The notes: generated by a model not told the origin, from the letters alone. A DNA stretch of 64,000 bases from Micromonospora zingiberis (GCF_004331455.1 NZ_SJJR01000023.1:37912-101911); one strand, 5' to 3'; numbered from the stretch's first letter, positions 9,360-17,909 are shown. Program-made: numbers and translations.

Positions 9360-9683
9360 GTGGGAGCAACCAAATCGGTCACCGACGCTAGCTTTGCCGT
9401 CGACGTACTCAAGTCCGACAAACCGGTTCTGGTGGATTTCTGGGCCGAGTGGTGCGGACCGTGCCGCAAGGTGTCGCCGCTGCTGGAAGAGATCGCCGGG
9501 GAGATGGGCGACCAGGTCAGCATCGTCAAGCTCAACATCGACGAGAACCCGGAAACCGCCCGTGCCTACCGGGTGATGTCGGTACCGACCCTCACCGTGT
9601 TCAAGAACGGCGAGCCGGTGCAGTCGATCGCGGGCGCCAAGCCCAAGGGTGAACTGGTCAAGCTGATCCAGTCGGCGCTCTGA
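9360..9683 (+). CDS. trxA: Thioredoxin
   Basis: 107-residue thioredoxin with the canonical WCGPC active site (FWAEWCGPCRK, about residues 27-37) and the cis-Pro loop SVPTL. GTG 9360 follows a strong GGAGGAGG site at 9343-9350. It is co-transcribed with trxB and closed by a strong hairpin terminator 14 bases after the stop. It supplies electrons to cytoplasmic reductases and repairs disulfides. Confidence 0.97.
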   Translation: MGATKSVTDASFAVDVLKSDKPVLVDFWAEWCGPCRKVSPLLEEIAGEMGDQVSIVKLNIDENPETARAYRVMSVPTLTVFKNGEPVQSIAGAKPKGELVKLIQSAL

Positions 9684-9696
9684 CCCCGTCATTTTC

Positions 9697-9737
9697 GACC
9701 CCGTGCCAGCGAGCTGGCACGGGGTCGAGGCGTTTTT
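9697..9737 (+). terminator. Intrinsic terminator after trxA
   Basis: Perfect 13-bp stem: GACCCCGTGCCAG at 9697-9709 pairs with CTGGCACGGGGTC at 9714-9726, with a 4-nt loop, followed by a T run at 9733-9737. Confidence 0.9.
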
Positions 9738-9822
9738 CCAACCCCACGGATCGCCAGCGCATAACCTCGAACCGGGGGCCGACGGGCCCGGCCAGCCACC
9801 ACCGTGCAGAGGGGGGTCGTGC

Positions 9823-10989
9823 GTGCGTCCGATCCGTCCCGGTGACCAGGGACCCGCAGTTATCGAGATCCGCGCGGTACTGACCGGCCTCGACCTTCTC
9901 TCCAAGGCCACCGGCCCCTACAGCGACGAGTTCGATGCCGCCACCGAGCGGGCGGTACGGGCCTTCCAGCAGTCCCGGGGGCTCAGCGTCGACGGACGGG
10001 TCGGCGCCGAAACCTGGCGGGCCCTCGACGCCGCCCGCTGGCGCCTCGGCGCCCGTACCCTCTACCACGCGGTGCCGGTGCCGCTCACCGGCGAGGACGT
10101 CCGGTCGTTGCAGGAACGGCTCCTGGAGATGGGGTACGACGCCGGTCGGGCCGACGCGATATACGGCGTACGCACGTCCCGGGCGGTCGCCCAGTTCCAG
10201 CGTGAGGTGGGGCTGGCCCCGGACGGCACCTGCGGCCCGCACACCATGGGGGCGCTACGCCGGCTCGGCCGCAAGGTGGTCGGCGGACGGCCACAGTGGC
10301 TGCGCGAATCCGACGCCATCCGGCAGTCCGGTCCGACGTTGGTCGGCCGTACGGTCGTCATCGACCCCGGCCATGGCGGTACCGACCCGGGTGTGGTGGT
10401 GCCCGACGGGCCGCTGCGCTGGACCGAGGCGGACCTGGTGCACGACCTGGCCAGCCGGTTGGAGGGCCGGTTCGCCGCGTCGGGCGTACGGGTGCAGCTC
10501 ACCCGGGGACCGGCGCCGGAAACCTGCCTGCCCGACATCGACCGGGCACAGCTGGCGAACTCCCTCGGCGCGGACGTGTTCATCTCGCTGCACACCGACG
10601 GTCACGCCAATCCGGACGCCGAGGGGGTCGCGACGTACCACTACGGCACCGACAACGGCGTCACGTCGGCGACCGGAGAGCGGCTGGCCGGTCTGGTCCA
10701 GCGGGAGATCGTGGCGCGAACGGGTTTGCGGGACTGCCGTACCCACGCCAAGGCGTGGGATCTGCTCCGCCTCACCCGCATGCCGGCGGTACGCATCGAG
10801 GTCGGGTACCTCACCTCACCGACGGATCGGGCGCGGCTGATCGATCCCCGGTTCCGCGACAAGCTCGTCGAAGCGATCGTGGCGGCGGTGCAACGCATGT
10901 ACCTGCCGGTCGAACGCGACGTGCCGACCGGTTCGCTCGATGTGAGCGAGTTGCGGGCCGCGGTCGCCGCCGGCAACGTGGTCGACTGA
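9823..10989 (+). CDS. cwlM: CwlM-like N-acetylmuramoyl-L-alanine amidase family protein with two peptidoglycan-binding domains
   Basis: 388 residues from GTG 9823; a longer reading from 9703 would begin inside the trxA terminator. There are two PG_binding_1 repeats (about residues 8-70 and 85-145: FQQSRGLSVDGRVGAETW and FQREVGLAPDGTCGPHTM). An Amidase_3 domain follows with DPGHGG, an E in WTEADLV, SLHTDGHA and RIEVGYL, so the zinc ligands and catalytic Glu seem present. There is no signal peptide. In mycobacteria CwlM at this locus is a cytoplasmic activator of MurA controlled by PknB; the missing export signal fits such a role here. Confidence 0.88.
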   Translation: MRPIRPGDQGPAVIEIRAVLTGLDLLSKATGPYSDEFDAATERAVRAFQQSRGLSVDGRVGAETWRALDAARWRLGARTLYHAVPVPLTGEDVRSLQERLLEMGYDAGRADAIYGVRTSRAVAQFQREVGLAPDGTCGPHTMGALRRLGRKVVGGRPQWLRESDAIRQSGPTLVGRTVVIDPGHGGTDPGVVVPDGPLRWTEADLVHDLASRLEGRFAASGVRVQLTRGPAPETCLPDIDRAQLANSLGADVFISLHTDGHANPDAEGVATYHYGTDNGVTSATGERLAGLVQREIVARTGLRDCRTHAKAWDLLRLTRMPAVRIEVGYLTSPTDRARLIDPRFRDKLVEAIVAAVQRMYLPVERDVPTGSLDVSELRAAVAAGNVVD

Positions 10990-10996
10990 CGAACGC

Positions 10997-11087
10997 GGTG
11001 CCGGCGCTCAGCGTGAACGGGGTGGTCGGCGGTCAGCGTGAACGGGTGGCCGGCGTTCGGCGTGAGCGGGGTGGCCGGCGCTCAGCC
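10997..11087. repeat. Degenerate tandem repeat, about 25-bp unit
   Basis: Three to four imperfect copies of a unit like GGTGGCCGGCGCTCAGCGTG fill the gap between cwlM and the convergent GNAT gene, just overlapping the 3' end of the latter. Confidence 0.7.
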
Positions 11088-11747
11088 GGTGGTGGAGCGG
11101 GTGGCCGGCGTCGGTCGTACGGGGCGCAGCAGCGACTCCGGGCTCATCGAGCCGAGCAGCTTCTCCAACGCGTACTCGACGTCCGACTTCCAACTCAACG
11201 CCGTCCGCAGCTCCAGTCGCAGGCGGGGATAACGGGGGTGCGGACGGACCGTCTTGAAGCCGACCGAGAGGAAGAAGTCGGCAGGTGCGACACAGGCGCC
11301 GGCCGGGTCGGCCGCGTCACCGAACTTGGCGTCGCCGAACGCCTCGATCGCCTTGATCCCCCGCTTGGTGAGGTCACGGGCGACCCCCTGCACCAGCATC
11401 CGGCCCAGTCCGCCCCCAGCGAAGGCCGGCACCACGTTTGCCGTCATCAACAGCGCCGCGTCAGCGGAGACCGGCGAGGTGGGGAACGCCATCGAGCGGG
11501 GCACGTAGGCCGGCGGGGCGTACATCACGAACCCGGCCGGCATCCCGTCGACGTAGATGAGCTTGCCGCAGGAGCCCCACTCCAGCAGGGTCTGCGACAC
11601 CCACGCCTCCTTCTCCAGGCCAGGGTCGCCGGCCGCGCAGGCACGATCGGCGGAAACCGGATCAAGTTCCCAGTAGACGCATTGCCGGCACGGACGGGGC
11701 AGGTCCTCCAGGGTGTCCAGGGTCAGGCTGACCAGACGTCGCGACAT
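11082..11747 (-). CDS. GNAT family N-acetyltransferase
   Basis: 221 residues from ATG 11747 (MSRRLVSLTL). The acetyl-CoA binding loop appears as FAGGGLGRMLVQG, and the C-terminal strand is ADFFLSVGFKTVRPHPRYPRLRLEL. The N-terminal region has a CRQCVYWE motif; with a further Cys nearby this could bind metal. This GNAT subgroup occurs near the origin in other actinobacteria. The substrate is unknown. It converges on cwlM and is divergent from the aminotransferase. Confidence 0.85.
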   Translation of the reverse strand: MSRRLVSLTLDTLEDLPRPCRQCVYWELDPVSADRACAAGDPGLEKEAWVSQTLLEWGSCGKLIYVDGMPAGFVMYAPPAYVPRSMAFPTSPVSADAALLMTANVVPAFAGGGLGRMLVQGVARDLTKRGIKAIEAFGDAKFGDAADPAGACVAPADFFLSVGFKTVRPHPRYPRLRLELRTALSWKSDVEYALEKLLGSMSPESLLRPVRPTPATRSTTG

Positions 11748-12037
11748 CGCGTGCTTCCCCACACTAGGCTCGGCAGTGGGACCGGCCCGGACGCCGCCGC
11801 GCACTCCTGCCCCGACGAGCGATCGTACGCCGCCGATCGGCGGTACGGGAGAGTACGCGCAAACGCCCACTTCAGGGCGGTCCGCGACCGGTCCGGTATG
11901 TGGACCGGCGAACAATCAGCCGCGCTGCGGACGGTCGGTGGCGGCTAGGATCGGCACTCGGCGCGCCGTGCCGCCATGGTCGCCGGTGTCCCGGGTATCT
12001 GGGACGGGAGCAGTCCGCGCAGCATCGAGGTGATGTC

Positions 12038-13351
12038 ATGACCGGCACAACACTCGACGACTACACCGACCGGTACGCCCGCCGGGTGCGGGGGATGACC
12101 GCCTCGGAGATCCGGGCCCTGTTCGCGGTCGCCAGCCGACCGGAGGTCGTCTCGCTCGCCGGCGGCGCGCCGTACATCGCCGCGCTGCCGCTGGACGCCG
12201 TGGGCGAGATGCTCGGCCGGCTCAGCAGCGAGCACGGCACCACCACCCTCCAGTACGGCATCGGCCAGGGCACGCTGGAGCTGCGTGAGCGGATCTGCGA
12301 GGTGATGGCCCTCTCCGGGATCGACGCCGCCTGCGGCGCCTCCCCCGACGACGTGGTGGTGACCGTCGGCGGGCAGCAGGCCCTCGACCTGGTGGCTCGG
12401 CTCTTCCTCGACCCGGGTGACGTGGTACTCGCCGAGGGCCCGACCTACGTCGGCGCTCTCGGGGTCTTCCAGGCCGCCCAGGCGCAGGTCGTGCACGTGC
12501 CGATGGATGAGGACGGCCTGATCCCGGAGGCGCTGGAGACGGCCATCGCGGACCAGGCCCGCTCCGGACGGCGGGTGAAGTTCCTCTACACCATCCCGAC
12601 GTACCAGAACCCGGCCGGCGTGACGCTCACCGAGGAACGCCGGGAGCGGGTGCTGGACGTCTGTGAACGCGCCGGCCTGCTGGTGGTCGAGGACGACCCG
12701 TACGGTCAGTTGGGCTTCGAGGGGGAGGCGCCAGCGCCGCTGCGGGCCCGACGTCGCCACGGTGTCTTCTACCTCAGCACCTTCTCCAAGACGTTCGCCC
12801 CCGGGCTGCGGGTCGGCTGGATCCTCGCCCCGCACGCCGTACGTGACAAGTTGGTCATCGCCAGCGAGGCGCAGATCCTCTGCCCCAGCGCGTACGCGCA
12901 GTCCGCCGTCAGCACGTACCTCGGGACCATGCCCTGGCGTCAGCAGCTGAAGGTCTACCGGGAGGTCTACCGGGAGCGACGGGACGCGATGCTCACCGCG
13001 CTGGCGGACCTGATGCCGGCCGGCACCCGGTGGACCACCCCGGGCGGCGGCCTCTTCGTCTGGGCGACCCTGCCGGACGGGCTCGACTCGAAGGCGATGA
13101 TGCCCCGGGCGATCGCCGCGCGGGTCGCCTACGTCCCTGGCACCGGCTTCTACGCCGACGGCAGCGGCACCGGCCACATGCGGCTCAACTTCTCGTTCCC
13201 GCCGCCAGAGCGGATCAGGGAGGGCGTCCGCCGGCTGGCCGGGGTGATGGAACAGGACATCGCGATGCGGCGGGTGTTCGGCGCGGTCGGCGGGCCGGGC
13301 ACGCGGCGCGGCCAGGCCGGTTCGGACGCCCCCGGGCCCGACTTGGCATGA
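12038..13351 (+). CDS. PLP-dependent aminotransferase, class I/II (MocR/LysN-type catalytic domain)
   Basis: 437 residues from ATG 12038 with GAGGTGA just upstream. Fold type I aminotransferase: the PLP Lys is in STFSKTFAPGLRVGW, and other motifs are YTIPTYQNPAG and EDDPYGQL. Closest in pattern to 2-aminoadipate/valine-pyruvate-like enzymes without a GntR DNA-binding domain. Its stop (TGA 13349-13351) overlaps the ATG of the next gene, so it is coupled to the ATP-grasp ligase. The substrate is not fixed by sequence; pairing with a Ddl-like ligase hints at amino-acid or cell-wall metabolism. Confidence 0.85.
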   Translation: MTGTTLDDYTDRYARRVRGMTASEIRALFAVASRPEVVSLAGGAPYIAALPLDAVGEMLGRLSSEHGTTTLQYGIGQGTLELRERICEVMALSGIDAACGASPDDVVVTVGGQQALDLVARLFLDPGDVVLAEGPTYVGALGVFQAAQAQVVHVPMDEDGLIPEALETAIADQARSGRRVKFLYTIPTYQNPAGVTLTEERRERVLDVCERAGLLVVEDDPYGQLGFEGEAPAPLRARRRHGVFYLSTFSKTFAPGLRVGWILAPHAVRDKLVIASEAQILCPSAYAQSAVSTYLGTMPWRQQLKVYREVYRERRDAMLTALADLMPAGTRWTTPGGGLFVWATLPDGLDSKAMMPRAIAARVAYVPGTGFYADGSGTGHMRLNFSFPPPERIREGVRRLAGVMEQDIAMRRVFGAVGGPGTRRGQAGSDAPGPDLA

Positions 13352-14352
13352 TGCCCGGCATGGGTGCCACCGCTGCCGAAGAAACTCCTGTGTCCGGTCC
13401 CGCCGCCGCAGACCTGCACGTGGTCGTGCTCGCCGGTGGTCTGTCGTACGAGCGTGACGTGTCGCTGCGCTCGGGCCGCCGGGTGCTCGACGCGCTGCGG
13501 TCGGTCGGAGTGGAGGCCGAGCTACGCGATGCCGACGTGGCGCTGCTGCCGGCGCTGGCCGCCGACCCGCCGCACGCCGTGGTGATCGCGCTGCATGGTG
13601 CGACCGGGGAGGACGGATCGCTACGTGGCGTCCTGGACCTCTGCGGCATCCCGTACGTCGGGTGTGACGCCCGGGCATCCCGCCTCGCCTGGGACAAGCC
13701 GTCCGCCAAGGCGGTGCTCCGGGAAGCCGGCATCGCCACCCCCGACTGGGTCGCGCTGCCACACGACCGGTTCAGCGAGCTGGGCGCGGTGGCAGTGCTG
13801 GACCGCATCGTCGACCGGCTGGGTTTGCCGTTGATGGTGAAGCCCGCCCAGGGCGGCTCCGGCCTCGGCGCCGCCGTGGTCCGGGACGCCGGGTCGCTGC
13901 CGGCCGCCATGGTCGGTTGTTTCGCGTACGACCCCACCGCGCTCGTGGAACGCTACGTCCCCGGCATGGACGTCGCCGTCACCATCATCGACCTGGGCGA
14001 TGGCCCACAGGCCCTGCCGCCGGTCGAGATCGTGCCCCGCAACGGTGTCTACGACTATGCCGCGCGCTACACCGCCGGACGCACCACATGGCACACGCCT
14101 GCCCGCCTCGACCCGGAGGTCGCTGAAACGGTGCGCCAGGTCGCGCTCGCCGCCCACACGGCGCTCGGGCTACGCGACCTCAGCCGGGTCGACCTCATCG
14201 TCGACTCGACCGGCCAGCCACACGTCCTGGAGGTCAACGTCTCCCCGGGGATGACCGAGACGTCGCTGCTGCCACTGGCAGTACAGGCAGCCGGGCTGGA
14301 TTTCGGGCGGGTGATCGGCGCCCTGGTCGCCCGGGCCGCAGCCCGCCGCTGA
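13348..14352 (+). CDS. D-alanine-D-alanine ligase family protein (ATP-grasp)
   Basis: 334 residues from ATG 13348; ATG 13360 is also possible. N-terminal Ddl motifs: VLAGGLSYERDVSLRSGR, ALHGATGEDGSLRGVLDLCGIPYVG. ATP-grasp motifs: LMVKPAQGGSGLG, DLSRVDLIVDSTGQPHVLEVNVSPGMTETSLLPLA, with metal-binding E and N near the end. It probably ligates D-Ala or a related amino acid. Actinobacteria usually have another ddl elsewhere, so this may be a paralogue. It is coupled to the aminotransferase by an ATGA overlap. Confidence 0.85.
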   Translation: MMPGMGATAAEETPVSGPAAADLHVVVLAGGLSYERDVSLRSGRRVLDALRSVGVEAELRDADVALLPALAADPPHAVVIALHGATGEDGSLRGVLDLCGIPYVGCDARASRLAWDKPSAKAVLREAGIATPDWVALPHDRFSELGAVAVLDRIVDRLGLPLMVKPAQGGSGLGAAVVRDAGSLPAAMVGCFAYDPTALVERYVPGMDVAVTIIDLGDGPQALPPVEIVPRNGVYDYAARYTAGRTTWHTPARLDPEVAETVRQVALAAHTALGLRDLSRVDLIVDSTGQPHVLEVNVSPGMTETSLLPLAVQAAGLDFGRVIGALVARAAARR

Positions 14353-14390
14353 CCGGCCCTCCGGTCGCCGCTACGGAAGCCGGACACCAC

Positions 14391-15401
14391 CTACGGCGTT
14401 CCGGACTTGCCAGGCGTACCGGCGGTGCCGTCCGAGCCGTCCGCCGTCGGCGGGTCGTCCGGGCTCGGCTTCGACGGCGCAGACTCCCCCTGCGCCTCTT
14501 CCTCCAGTACTTCGGTCCCGTCGCGCGCCGTCCCCCCGGTCGCCTCCTCTGGGCGGCTGGCGGGGGCGTCAGCGTCGTCCGCGGCGGCCTCCTGCTCCGA
14601 GATGCTGTCGCCGGTACCCGGCTGTGGTGTCGGCGCCTCGGTCGGGCCGGCTGACGGCGCTGTTGTCTGCGCGTCCGATGCCGTCGCCGCGTCCGTGGGC
14701 CCACTCACGACGCCCGGCACATCGGGTGGCTCAGCCGTCTCTCCGATGGCGTCCAGGAGCGACCCACCCTCGGTCGGTTGCTCCTGCCTCGGCGCCGACT
14801 GGGCGGCAAGGCTGGACGGAGCCTGCCACTGGATCCGGGGCGGCTCCGCCAGCGGGCGCCCCCCGAACTCCGCCAGCCACGCGGCCACCAGGGCCAGATT
14901 CTCCCGCCACTTGTCCTCGGAGATGGGCGGCAGGATCGAATCCCAGAGCGAGAGGAAGGTGCCCCGCAGCTGGAGCCGCCCGTACGGTCGGGCGAGGAAC
15001 CACATGTGCAGGTGCGCCGACCCGTCACCCCAGCGGTTGACGTGCACCCGGGCCACCCCGTCCAACGAGCGGATGGCCCGTTCGAGCCGTACCGTCATCA
15101 CGCCCAGCTCGGCAGCGAGCAGATTGGGCAGATCGCCGAGGTCCAGGTGCGACCGGGACTCCAGGATGAGAACCATCGGCAGGCCAGTGGGACGGTCCAT
15201 GGCGCGTACGCGCCACCGCTCACCAACCCAGATGTACGCGTCGTCCGGCGCCTGGCAGGCAGTGCATTCCCGGTGCGCCTCGCCCTTGCGGGGCGGTTCG
15301 ACCGGGACCGGCTCGTCGAGGCGTTTGACCCGTAGGTCACCCTCGAAAGGGAAGGACGGCCACTGAGTGAAGTCCGGGACTGAGGGAGGGGTGTCGGGCA
15401 C
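14391..15401 (-). CDS. HIT-like domain protein with long disordered acidic tail
   Basis: 336 residues from GTG 15401. The N-terminal half contains CTACQAPDD (a possible metal-binding CxxC) and a histidine-triad-like motif HVNRWGDGSAHLHMWFLARP, matching HIT/GalT-type nucleotide-binding proteins. The C-terminal half (about residues 195-336) is low-complexity, rich in Ala, Thr, Pro, Glu and Ser, and likely disordered. The start is preferred because TAGGGT lies 7 bases upstream, fitting leaderless transcription; GTG 15428 is in frame too. Function not known. Confidence 0.75.
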   Translation of the reverse strand: MPDTPPSVPDFTQWPSFPFEGDLRVKRLDEPVPVEPPRKGEAHRECTACQAPDDAYIWVGERWRVRAMDRPTGLPMVLILESRSHLDLGDLPNLLAAELGVMTVRLERAIRSLDGVARVHVNRWGDGSAHLHMWFLARPYGRLQLRGTFLSLWDSILPPISEDKWRENLALVAAWLAEFGGRPLAEPPRIQWQAPSSLAAQSAPRQEQPTEGGSLLDAIGETAEPPDVPGVVSGPTDAATASDAQTTAPSAGPTEAPTPQPGTGDSISEQEAAADDADAPASRPEEATGGTARDGTEVLEEEAQGESAPSKPSPDDPPTADGSDGTAGTPGKSGTP

Positions 15402-15408
15402 GACGCTG

Positions 15409-15414
15409 ACCCTA
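15409..15414 (-). promoter_or_regulatory. Leaderless -10 element (TAGGGT) of the HIT-like gene
   Basis: TAGGGT on the minus strand, separated by 7 bases from GTG 15401. No clear -35 is visible. Confidence 0.4.
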
Positions 15415-15579
15415 ACCGAGTGCAGCACCCGCTGTCCCTACCCGAATTGACTTCGCCTCCACTGCCGAGCGAGTGACGTGACTACCGCCGCCCACCGGTT
15501 GTCCCCAGAGATATCCACAGGCTGACGAACACTCCCGTCGCGACCGTCAAGCCCGCATCGACAAGGGGTTTCGGCGCGT

Positions 15580-15593
15580 GTTTCACGTGAAAC
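15580..15593. promoter_or_regulatory. parS site (ParB binding)
   Basis: Perfect GTTTCACGTGAAAC palindrome, the consensus ParB-binding parS core. DnaA boxes lie 10-35 bases to the right and about 60 bases to the left. Confidence 0.93.
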
Positions 15594-15603
15594 GGCGACA
15601 GCC

Positions 15604-15625
15604 TGTGGATAACTGGTGTGGATAA
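15604..15625 (-). promoter_or_regulatory. Pair of consensus DnaA boxes between two parS sites
   Basis: TGTGGATAA at 15604-15612 and 15617-15625 (TTATCCACA on the minus strand), 13 bases apart. A third related site (ATATCCACA) lies near 15511-15519. Confidence 0.65.
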
Positions 15626-15681
15626 CATCGCTGGAGATTCTGTCGCTGTGACGTACCTCCCGACCGGGCCGCCAGGGCGCC

Positions 15682-15695
15682 GTTTCACGTGAAAC
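15682..15695. promoter_or_regulatory. parS site (ParB binding)
   Basis: Perfect GTTTCACGTGAAAC, 102 bases from the parS at 15580. Confidence 0.93.
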
Positions 15696-15988
15696 AGCGC
15701 CGGCTCGTTGGCCACGGATGTCGGCGTCGATGCGGGCCCGTGGGTCAGGATCGCTCCCTCCCAACGGCATCTCAGGGGGACGAGGAGCCGAGCCCACGTC
15801 GGCCGACCCGTTTTGACAGGCAGCCACGCCGCTGTCCCTCGGGCCCGGCGTCATATTCCAACCGGGCTCGCCGTATGCCGCCGAGACTTCCCTAGCGCCA
15901 GCACTTCGCGGAGACCGTAGCGCCCCGGACGGTGCCGGCGACCTCGGCGACGCCAGCGGCACGACGGGACTCACGCGGCATGGCGAAA

Positions 15989-16110
15989 CTGACGGCGCGG
16001 CGCGCTGACGGCGCGACGGGCTGACGGTGCGGCGCGCTGACGGCGCGACGGGCTGACGGCGCGACGGGCTGACGGCGCGACGGGCTGACGGCGCGACGGG
16101 CTGACGGCGC
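15989..16110. repeat. 16-bp tandem repeat array
   Basis: Seven contiguous 16-bp units (15989-16100) of CTGACGGCGCGACGGG; five are exact and units 1 and 3 are variants. A partial eighth copy follows. There are no spacers, so this is not CRISPR. Confidence 0.92.
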
Positions 16111-16562
16111 CAGTGCTGACACTGGGCCGGTGCGGCACACGCTGGGGCCGGGCAAGAGCGGACGCCCGATGCGGATGGACGGCAGCCTGAGGCACTAGCT
16201 GAGTGTGGCGGCGGCCCAGCTCGACCACGCGGGGTGGTCGAAGTTGAGGCACTGGCGACTGTGGCGGCGGGTGCCGACAGCGGCGGTGTGTCGGGCGCGC
16301 GGCCTTGGGCGCTGGCGGCAGCGGCGACGCTGAGACGCAAGGGGACGAGGTTCTGTCTCGCGGATCTTGTTGGTCGGGGACGGCGGGTGGGCCGATCGAC
16401 GTTCGACGAGTCCAGCAAGGCGTGGAAGTGGGTACCGAGCATGTCGTACCTGGCCGCCTGGTCGCGCCCGTCCTTGCGCCGTTGAAGCCACGTTCGACCT
16501 CGCTGCGTTACTCGCCCACAGCGCGGTCCGCCATCGCTGGGCGGACTCCCGATCCCAACCAC

Positions 16563-16612
16563 GGATCTTGGTACGAGACGGCCGCCATGAGGGCCGTCTC
16601 GTACCAAGATCC
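16563..16612. repeat. 50-nt perfect palindromic element (21-bp arms)
   Basis: Arms 16563-16583 and 16592-16612 pair perfectly around the 8-nt loop GCCATGAG. A diverged copy lies at 59929-59978 (36 of 50 positions identical without gaps). There is no T run, so a simple terminator is less likely than a dispersed palindromic repeat. Confidence 0.85.
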
Positions 16613-16639
16613 GCGAGACCGAACCTAACGGCAAGGACG

Positions 16640-16845
16640 GCGACGGGGGCCGTGGGGACGGTGGTGTTGGCGGCCGTGGTGGCGACGGTGACGGTGACGG
16701 TGGCGACGGTGACGGTGGCGACGGTGACGGCGGTGACGGCGGTGACGGCGGCGACGGCGGTGACGGCGGCGGCGGTGACGGCGGCGGCGGCGGTGACGGC
16801 GGCGACGACGACGATGGCCGTGGCGGCGGTGACGGCGGCGGGCCG
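16640..16845. repeat. Low-complexity GGTGACGGC/GGCGACGGT repeat tract
   Basis: Mixed 6- and 9-bp units built from GGTGACGGT, GGCGACGGT and GGTGACGGC. It is open in several frames only because of its composition. Confidence 0.85.
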
Positions 16846-17136
16846 TGGCGCCCGCCGTGGGTGGGGGCGAGTATCGGGATCTCCTTGGCGCCGGCGTCCT
16901 CACCCGCACCCTCGACCCGCCGGCTCTCCCGCCTCCCGCGCTTCCACACGACGTGGCGGCGAGTCAATGTGGGCGGCCTGATCGCCGTCGTCCGAACGTC
17001 ACCACACATGCAGCTCGGGGCGACGGTGGTGAACTGTGGCGTGCTGGGGTAGCGGGCCACCCGCAACAGAGGGCAGCCCTACTGCGCTTCAACCCGGCTC
17101 GCCGTAGCAGCAGCACGGCCGCCACTGCGCTCGCCG

Positions 17137-17217
17137 CGAGCACGCCGAGCACGGCGGACACGGCGAGCACGGCGGACACGGCGAGCACGGCGGACACGGC
17201 GGACACGGCGGACACGG
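17137..17217. repeat. 9-bp tandem repeat array
   Basis: Nine contiguous 9-bp units alternating GCGAGCACG and GCGGACACG, ending just before the parS at 17241. Confidence 0.9.
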
Positions 17218-17240
17218 CAATCTGCCACGATGGGGCCGCC

Positions 17241-17254
17241 GTTTCACGTGAAAC
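17241..17254. promoter_or_regulatory. parS site (ParB binding)
   Basis: Perfect GTTTCACGTGAAAC, 24 bases after the 9-bp tandem array. Confidence 0.93.
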
Positions 17255-17460
17255 GCGCCCGGTATCGGTGTACGGGGTTCCCGTGCAGAACGAGGTCCGC
17301 CAGACGTACATAGGCCGGATGTCTGCCGCTTCGGCGCGGTCGGCGGCGGACGCAGTGGCCTCCTCCCTCCTCTTCTCACGCTGGTTCACCCACACCCCCG
17401 GGGCGGTGCTCGGATCGGGGCCAGAGCCCTGCCCGGCCGCAGCGGGCCGCAGGTCGGCTC

Positions 17461-17532
17461 ACCGTTTCGGCGGCATGGCGGTGTCCCGGGCATCGGAAGT
17501 CCACCATTCCGCCGGAACCGAGTTGATCAACC
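17461..17532. repeat. Dispersed palindromic repeat, copy 1
   Basis: A 72-bp stretch matching 49365-49436 at 63 of 72 positions without gaps. It contains imperfect inverted arms (CCGTTTCGGCGGCATGG and CCATTCCGCCGGAACCG). Confidence 0.85.
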
Positions 17533-17860
17533 CGAAGACGGTCGGCAGCAGAGCGCGATCGACCAGCGGCGCCGACGAATGCCCAACATGTGCGGGGCAC
17601 CCCGCCACCGCTCCGGAGCCTGAACGACGGTCGGCGCTACGGACAGGCACAGGTGGGGCGCCTGAACGTACCGGCCTGGCAGAACCTCCTCCGGCTGGTC
17701 ACCAGTTCAAGCCGAGACGGGTCCGGGGTACTGGTCGACGCCGACCACCCCAACGGATTCCGCGAGACGTGACTTGGGACGCTGCCCAGCCCGCCGTCAT
17801 CAGGGCAGAGGCCGTGCCGGGAGCAAGCGGTAGCTCGCGATCCTCCAACTACATCGAGAA

Positions 17861-17890
17861 CGGCCGCACCTCCCGAAGGAGATGCGGCCG
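17861..17890 (-). terminator. Hairpin downstream of parB
   Basis: CGGCCGCACCTCC (17861-17873) pairs with GGAGATGCGGCCG (17878-17890), one mismatch, 4-nt loop, 20 bases past the parB stop. No T run is present. Confidence 0.6.
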
Positions 17891-17909
17891 CTTGCGCCGG
17901 GGCTGGGGT

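Larger units (their letters stand above)
15402..17909. other. Repeat-rich intergenic region with three parS sites and DnaA boxes
   Basis: About 2.5 kb without a credible gene: open frames on both strands are low-complexity and lack ribosome sites or family motifs. It holds DnaA-box-like sites (15510-15519, 15604-15612, 15617-15625), parS at 15580, 15682 and 17241, a 16-bp tandem array, a 50-nt palindrome, GGTGACGGC-type low-complexity DNA (16640-16845), a 9-bp array and a dispersed repeat copy (17461-17532). Confidence 0.7.

Noticed and set aside
15989..16110. Possible CRISPR array
   Set aside because: The units are contiguous, 16 bp long, without unique spacers and without cas genes nearby.
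15438..17066. Long minus-strand frame across the repeat region
   Set aside because: Runs of Pro, Ser and Arg produced by tandem repeats; no ribosome site or motif.
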